From Bradyrhizobium sp. Tv2a-2 (GTDB lineage: Bacteria; Pseudomonadota; Alphaproteobacteria; Rhizobiales; Xanthobacteraceae), in the NCBI RefSeq assembly GCF_000472425.1, contig NZ_AXAI01000017.1, forward strand, positions 65,344 through 129,343: a stretch of DNA of 64,000 nt, read 5' to 3'. The notes under the pieces were generated by a model. The model did not search any database, had not been told where the DNA came from, and was given only the letters and a program-made list of their open reading frames with translations. The position numbers were made by a program, and so were the translations under genes. The stretch's first letter is position 1. Every line of letters begins with the position of its first letter. Positions 60,901 through 64,000 of the stretch are shown here, in pieces.

Positions 60901-61136
60901 AATCCGGGGGTGCCCGCCAGCGCGGCCTCAATCGGAAAGGTGACTTGCTTCTCGATCTCGACCGGCGACAGGGCCGGTGCAATCGTGTTGATCTGTACCT
61001 GCTTGTTGGTGATGTCGGGCACCGCATCGATTGGGACCCGCGTCAGCGCGTAGGCGCCGAGCAGCACGGCAAGCGCTCCGGCCGTGACGACGACCCAGCG
61101 TCGGCGGATGGCGAAATCGATGATCCATTCGATCAT
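57906..61136 (-). CDS. CzcA/CusA-type heavy-metal RND pump
   Basis: 1076 aa. Twelve membrane helices and two large periplasmic loops as in the HME-RND family. The opening VLLGAYALTRVPIDAVPDIT is typical. Helix 4 has DFGLIVDGAVIITEN at about residues 424-438, the acidic set of the divalent-cation (Co/Zn/Cd/Ni) CzcA group rather than the Cu/Ag CusA set. It exports metal from periplasm or cytosol by proton antiport, with the CzcB-type adaptor 2 nt upstream. No outer-membrane CzcC/CusC gene is in the window. Start ATG 61136. Confidence 0.92.
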   Translation of the reverse strand: MIEWIIDFAIRRRWVVVTAGALAVLLGAYALTRVPIDAVPDITNKQVQINTIAPALSPVEIEKQVTFPIEAALAGTPGLESTRSMSRNGFSQITAVFSETTDIYLARQQIGERLTDVRARLPRGIEPHLGPISTGLGEIYMWTVHFSGKPVGRDGSPGLQHDGRFLTSDGQLLESNVEKNAYLRTVQDWIIKPQIKTVAGVAGVDSIGGYLKQYQVNPDAAKLIALGLTFADVANSIEANNVSRGARYIERNGEGVVVRSGGRLENIEEIGAVVVTTRGGVPVRVSDLATVSIGGETRTGSASDNGREVVVGTALMLVGANSRTVSSAVDAKLRAVAPSLPAGVEVTTVLDRTQLVDATIGTVVRNLTEGALLVIAVLFLLLGNFRAALITALVIPLAMLMTAVGMWQGRISANLMSLGALDFGLIVDGAVIITENALRHLAERQQGLGRLLSREERLTTVRASAVEMVQPTLYGQAIILLVYVPLLTFTGVEGKMFGPMALTVILALASAFALSLTLVPALIAIFLTGRVREEENRFVRLAKRFYAPLLRHAISSPSPIMAAAIILFAISLLVFTRLGQEFIPTLDEKNIAITVYRIPSTSLTQSQSMQLAVEKAVSRFPQVAFVFSRTGTAEIASDPMPPNASDTFIILKPHDEWPDHSVTKAALIEAIEAAVNRLPGNVYEVTQPIQMRFNELLAGVRSDIAVKVFGDDFELMLKAARDVAAGLRSVPGAVDVKVEQTGGLPVLEIKVDKAAIARRGLSVSAVHDVIGAAVGGQDAGVVFEGDRSFDIIVRLPETVRSDLEALGNLPVALPRATPNSPVQSLALNRLARFSFVEGPNQISRENGKRRVVVTANVRGRDLGSVVGEAQNIVAKTVRLPPGYWISWGGQLENLVAAKQRLAIVVPACFMMIFLLLIAATGSPRDALLVFSAVPLALTGGICALWLRDMPFSISAAVGCIALSGVAVLNGLVMLSSIRQLRESGMPMPIAIEAGALTRFRPVVMTALVASLGFLPMAFATGTGAEVQKPLATVVIGGLISATLLTLVVLPGLYIRYGKLSEPSSSEDSVAAQASIK

Positions 61137-61138
61137 GG

Positions 61139-62356
61139 CTAGTCGTTCTCCACGTCGCTCTTTTCCAACTCGGCCTTCAGCGTGAAGGTGTTGGCGACCG
61201 CGATGGTTTCGCCAGCGGAGAGGCCGCTGAGTATCTCGATATCGTCATCATCCTCGAGGCCGGTCTTGACCGGACGCGCCTCAAATCCCTCGCCGTCGCG
61301 CACGAATACGGTCGTCGTGCCCCGGATCGCTTGCAGGGACTTCCTGGGGACAATCACCTTAGAAGGCTGACCGCCGAGTGGAATCTCCGCCGTGATAAAC
61401 GTACCCGGCTTCCAGCGATGATCGGCGTTGGGCATGCTGGCGATGACGCGTGCGTTGCGGGTCTCGCGATCGAGCAAGGGGCTGACGAAGATCACCTTCG
61501 CGCTCGTTTCGCCCTCGATGCCAATCGCGCGAATGGTGATCGGTGCGCCTTCGTGCACTGACGCGATGTCCTCCGGGGAAATAGCAAGATCGACCCAGAT
61601 GTCATCGAGATTGACGATGACAAAGAGTTCACTCTCCAGCCCTTCTCGTCCGACCAGGCCCCCCAGATCGACACGCCGCTCCGAGATCCTGCCGTCGATC
61701 GGTGCCCGGAGGAACTGCCTGCGCAGGCTTTCCGCCGGCTGGCTCGGCAGCTCCGCGAGCTCGCCTTCCGACAAGCCGAGCGCAAACAGCTTCTGCCGGG
61801 CGCCATCGAGCTTGATCTGGGCATCGTTCGCCGTCAGCTTCGTCCGCAAAAATTCGTTTTCGGATACGGTGCGGCTCTCGACCAGTACCTTTTGCCGGCT
61901 GAATAACGTCTGCTGCAGTTCATTGGTGAGGCGCGCCGCAAGATACTCGCTCTTGGCATCGGCGATTTCGCGGCTCTCGATCGCAGCGACGATCTCGCCT
62001 TTCTCCACGCTATCGCCGAGCCGTTTGCGCAATTCGGCGACGGTGGCGAGCACGCGCACGGACACCCGGGCGACGTGGTCAGCATCGGGGATAAGTGATC
62101 CCGGCGCCAGGAAGTGCCGCTTCAGCACTCCGCCTTTTGCTTCCGCCAGCTCGATTCCGGCATCATTGATCTGCTGTTCGGACAGCGCGACCCGTTCCGG
62201 GCCGTCGTCGCCACGTGCATCCCTCGTGGCGTGAGCCGTTCCCGCGCGTTCTTGGCCGACCGTGAACGGCATTGGCCAACCGGTCAACGCGCCGACCGCG
62301 ACAAGTGCGGCGATACCGGCAAGCATGCCGGCTACAAAAAGAAGAATCCGTTTCAT
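61139..62356 (-). CDS. RND efflux periplasmic adaptor (CzcB/CusB-like)
   Basis: 405 aa from ATG 62356 (GGGAAGG 5 nt upstream; GTG 62362 is possible). An N-terminal hydrophobic anchor (ILLFVAGMLAGIAALVAVGA), a hairpin domain (about 130-210, ending in LSEGELAELPSQPAESL), a lipoyl/beta-barrel section (FLRAPIDGRISERRVDLGGL, GAPITIRAIG) and a C-terminal domain. It links the inner-membrane pump to an outer-membrane channel. No N-terminal His-rich metal-binding tail typical of CzcB is visible. It is co-transcribed with the pump. Confidence 0.9.
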   Translation of the reverse strand: MKRILLFVAGMLAGIAALVAVGALTGWPMPFTVGQERAGTAHATRDARGDDGPERVALSEQQINDAGIELAEAKGGVLKRHFLAPGSLIPDADHVARVSVRVLATVAELRKRLGDSVEKGEIVAAIESREIADAKSEYLAARLTNELQQTLFSRQKVLVESRTVSENEFLRTKLTANDAQIKLDGARQKLFALGLSEGELAELPSQPAESLRRQFLRAPIDGRISERRVDLGGLVGREGLESELFVIVNLDDIWVDLAISPEDIASVHEGAPITIRAIGIEGETSAKVIFVSPLLDRETRNARVIASMPNADHRWKPGTFITAEIPLGGQPSKVIVPRKSLQAIRGTTTVFVRDGEGFEARPVKTGLEDDDDIEILSGLSAGETIAVANTFTLKAELEKSDVEND

Positions 62357-62467
62357 CTGCACCTTCCCGCTGCGCGAGGTCGATGCCTTGCGCGCATGTC
62401 TGATTGATCAAGGCGACGATGTTCCGCCGCAGAGCGCGGCGAAACTCGACTGGCCATCAGGGCCGGA

Positions 62468-62824
62468 TCAGGCGCGGGGTGGTTTGAAGGGCGAGTCGAG
62501 ATCGGCCGAGTCGGGCGCAGGGGCCGCTGCAATGCGATCAAGTCGCGTAACGTATTCGATGCTCGCGATATTGATCTGCGGGGTTACGGTCGTGACGTGG
62601 GCGAGGCAGTGACAACAATGAGCTCCGGCAGGGCAAGGGGAAGTCTTGCCGGATTCACCAGAACTGGTCTGCGCGACCGAGACCGTCACCGTGGTCTCGT
62701 CTCCATCAAAACAGCAACAGCAATGAAATAGCGAGGCGACCAAAGCCAATGAGATGAGCGCGGCGAGCACCTGGCGCCAAAGGCGGGTTCCAGATAAACG
62801 AATGGTCGCAGTGTATGCTGCCAT
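62468..62824 (-). CDS. Small Cys-rich membrane protein before the czc-type operon
   Basis: 118 aa from ATG 62824. One hydrophobic segment (about 14-34) leads into HCCCCFDGDE, and a second Cys/His cluster CPAGAHCCHCLAHV lies near residue 65-78. No family is recognised, although metal-resistance regions often have CzcI-like or DUF2946-like small Cys/His proteins in this place. It is 111 bp upstream of the adaptor on the same strand and may bind metal in the periplasm or regulate the pump. Confidence 0.6.
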   Translation of the reverse strand: MAAYTATIRLSGTRLWRQVLAALISLALVASLFHCCCCFDGDETTVTVSVAQTSSGESGKTSPCPAGAHCCHCLAHVTTVTPQINIASIEYVTRLDRIAAAPAPDSADLDSPFKPPRA

Positions 62825-62993
62825 ACCCACTGATTAGCCTTGGCGGGCTGCCAATACAAGGGAGCCCCGAACTGATGACGGACGATAAGTTCTGTATTTG
62901 TATAACAGCATCAGCCTCCTCGATGATAGTGATGGGCCCGCGGTTCGACCGAGAAGGACCCCGAAATCAGATTCGAGCTCGAGGCGGAGACCG

Positions 62994-63218
62994 ATGAGAT
63001 TTTTGAGGCCAGTTTTTCTCTTCCTGTATCGCATCGCACACTCCGCAACCGCCCGTTATGTTGGCGGCTACTCCTCAGGCAAGCTTGGGAGCCCGAGCGC
63101 GGTGACCATCCTGTCGCGAAAGCTCGAACGACACCTGGGACAGGCCTACCACGGACCAAAGTCGAATTTTCCGGGTAGACCAAGCGGCTCGATTTCTAAC
63201 TTTGTAAGATCGTGCTAA
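62994..63218 (+). CDS. Possible small basic protein in the 638-bp gap
   Basis: 74 aa from ATG 62994 with CGGAGACCG directly upstream (MRFLRPVFLFLYRIAHSATA). It is the best candidate in 62825-63462. Another frame over the same bases (RFELEAETDEIFEA) looks protein-like too but has no start, so gene debris is equally possible. The rest of the gap shows nothing I can support. Confidence 0.25.
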   Translation: MRFLRPVFLFLYRIAHSATARYVGGYSSGKLGSPSAVTILSRKLERHLGQAYHGPKSNFPGRPSGSISNFVRSC

Positions 63219-63462
63219 GTTCGCAAGACCGTGCCATTTGAGCGATGTCCGCTCCCGCGATGGCGAACGGTGGCGCCGCTCGCCATCCAGGACCGGCCCC
63301 CGACAGCCGGCACGGGCGGATGTGCGCAATGACGCCACCGCCCCAGCCAAACAAGAAAATAGCAGTCGATGCCACCATCCACTTTCCCGGATGGGGATGA
63401 AACGCATTCCAGCAGGCGCCCCCCCGACGGGCGCCAAAGGAGATTCATCAAGGAGATTCATA

Positions 63463-64000
63463 ATGACGACATTGGACATCACTGCCGGCCCGTTGCCGGA
63501 AGCCGAGCACCGGGCGCAATTGCGCCGCGCATTGATCGCCAGCACCGTAGGCACCACCATCGAATGGTACGATTTCCTGCTCTACAGCACGGTGACCGGC
63601 CTCGTTTTTGGCAAGCTCTTCTTTCCCAAGTCCGATCCTCTGGTTGGGGTGCTGCAGGCGTTCGCCATCTATACGGTGGGTTTCATCGCCCGGCCGATCG
63701 GTGCCGCGATCTTCGGCCACTATGGCGACCGCATCGGTCGCAAGGCCACGCTGATAGCGACGTTGCTTCTGACGGGACTTGCCACTGCTGCCGTCGGCAT
63801 CGTCCCCACCTATGAGACGATCGGCATCTGGGGTGCCGTCATCCTGACCGTCATCCGCTTCATCCAGGGCGTGGGGGTCGGCGGCGAATGGGGTGGCTCG
63901 GTGCTGCTTTCGATGGAGTGGGCACGGACCAATCAGCACCGCGGTTTCATCACCTCGTGGCCGCAGCTCGGCGGTCCCGCCGGATTGCTGCTGGCAAACA
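63463..64000 (+). CDS. MHS-family MFS transporter, cut by the window end
   Basis: At least 179 aa are visible from ATG 63463 (AAGGAG 8 nt upstream); the gene runs off the right edge without a stop. MTTLDITAGPLPEAEHRAQL leads into the first helices. TTIEWYDFLLYSTVTGLVFG is the metabolite:H+ symporter hallmark (EWYDF), HYGDRIGRKATLI the A motif, and RFIQGVGVGGEWGGSVLLSM the helix-4/5 region. Relatives import shikimate, alpha-ketoglutarate, citrate or osmolytes; the substrate cannot be assigned from this part. Confidence 0.9.
   Translation, partial: MTTLDITAGPLPEAEHRAQLRRALIASTVGTTIEWYDFLLYSTVTGLVFGKLFFPKSDPLVGVLQAFAIYTVGFIARPIGAAIFGHYGDRIGRKATLIATLLLTGLATAAVGIVPTYETIGIWGAVILTVIRFIQGVGVGGEWGGSVLLSMEWARTNQHRGFITSWPQLGGPAGLLLAN

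Noticed and set aside
1..64000. CRISPR arrays, tRNA or rRNA genes, phage modules, plasmid or integration origins
   Set aside because: No spaced direct repeats, no recognisable tRNA/rRNA sequence, no integrase or structural phage gene was seen on either strand.

Overview
The window reads as chromosome of a high-GC alphaproteobacterium, most likely Bradyrhizobium or a close Bradyrhizobiaceae relative. Supporting signs are FixJ-type two-component regulators, DUF1127/DUF2934/DUF6496 proteins, PhyR/EcfG-type stress promoters (GGAAC-N16-CGTT), one perfect FNR/FixK-type box, and degenerate copies of intergenic palindromic repeats I recognise from memory of Bradyrhizobium genomes. I see no rRNA, tRNA, CRISPR array, prophage or intact insertion sequence.

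Layout. (1) 0.2-2.5 kb: a PnbB-like lyase divergent from a LysR regulator, then an NTF2-like protein. (2) 2.7-13.8 kb: a dense regulatory block with two winged-helix/NTPase regulators (977 aa with a helical-repeat tail, 542 aa without one), two single-receiver proteins, two FixJ-type regulators (one cut short by an in-frame stop), a GAF/PAS histidine kinase and two small DUF1127 proteins. (3) 13.8-21.1 kb: FAD oxidase, a TrpC outside any trp operon, an indolepyruvate-decarboxylase-type enzyme (possible indole-3-acetate route), a DsbA-like protein, a soluble histidine kinase, a Dps remnant and a second LysR. (4) 21.2-28.6 kb: an orphan OmpR-type regulator followed by stress-type genes (MgtC-like, small hydrophilic protein, MFS, DUF2934, YihY, DUF6496), two of them behind good EcfG-type promoters. 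(5) 28.6-33.5 kb: a catabolic module (class II aldolase, aromatic-acid MFS, IclR, FAD monooxygenase) with one palindromic operator repeated at both promoters. (6) 34.4-39.8 kb: a second, near-identical OmpR-type regulator, a long DUF1127-like protein, a dihaem peroxidase and a VirA-like kinase joined by stop/start overlaps. (7) 39.9-57.6 kb: copper amine oxidase with a small exported partner, TonB-dependent receptor, private TonB-ExbD-ExbB set, NarL-type kinase/regulator pair, S-formylglutathione hydrolase, and a Lut/PQQ-catabolism-type ABC system with beta-propeller, then a C13 peptidase. (8) 57.9-62.8 kb: CzcA/CzcB-type metal efflux and a Cys-rich protein. (9) 63.5 kb to the end: a truncated MHS-family transporter.

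How parts may work together. A palindrome GTTAC-N4-GTAAC lies before both orphan OmpR-type regulators, before all three DUF1127-type genes (75, 75 and 79 nt from the ATG) and before the indolepyruvate decarboxylase, suggesting one undescribed regulon linking blocks 2, 3, 4 and 6. Blocks 6 and 7 look like a periplasmic amine-oxidation and metal-uptake system: amine oxidase makes aldehyde, ammonia and peroxide; the dihaem peroxidase could remove peroxide, S-formylglutathione hydrolase could serve formaldehyde oxidation, and the receptor/TonB/ABC genes resemble lanthanide or PQQ-alcohol-oxidation loci, yet no PQQ dehydrogenase is present here.
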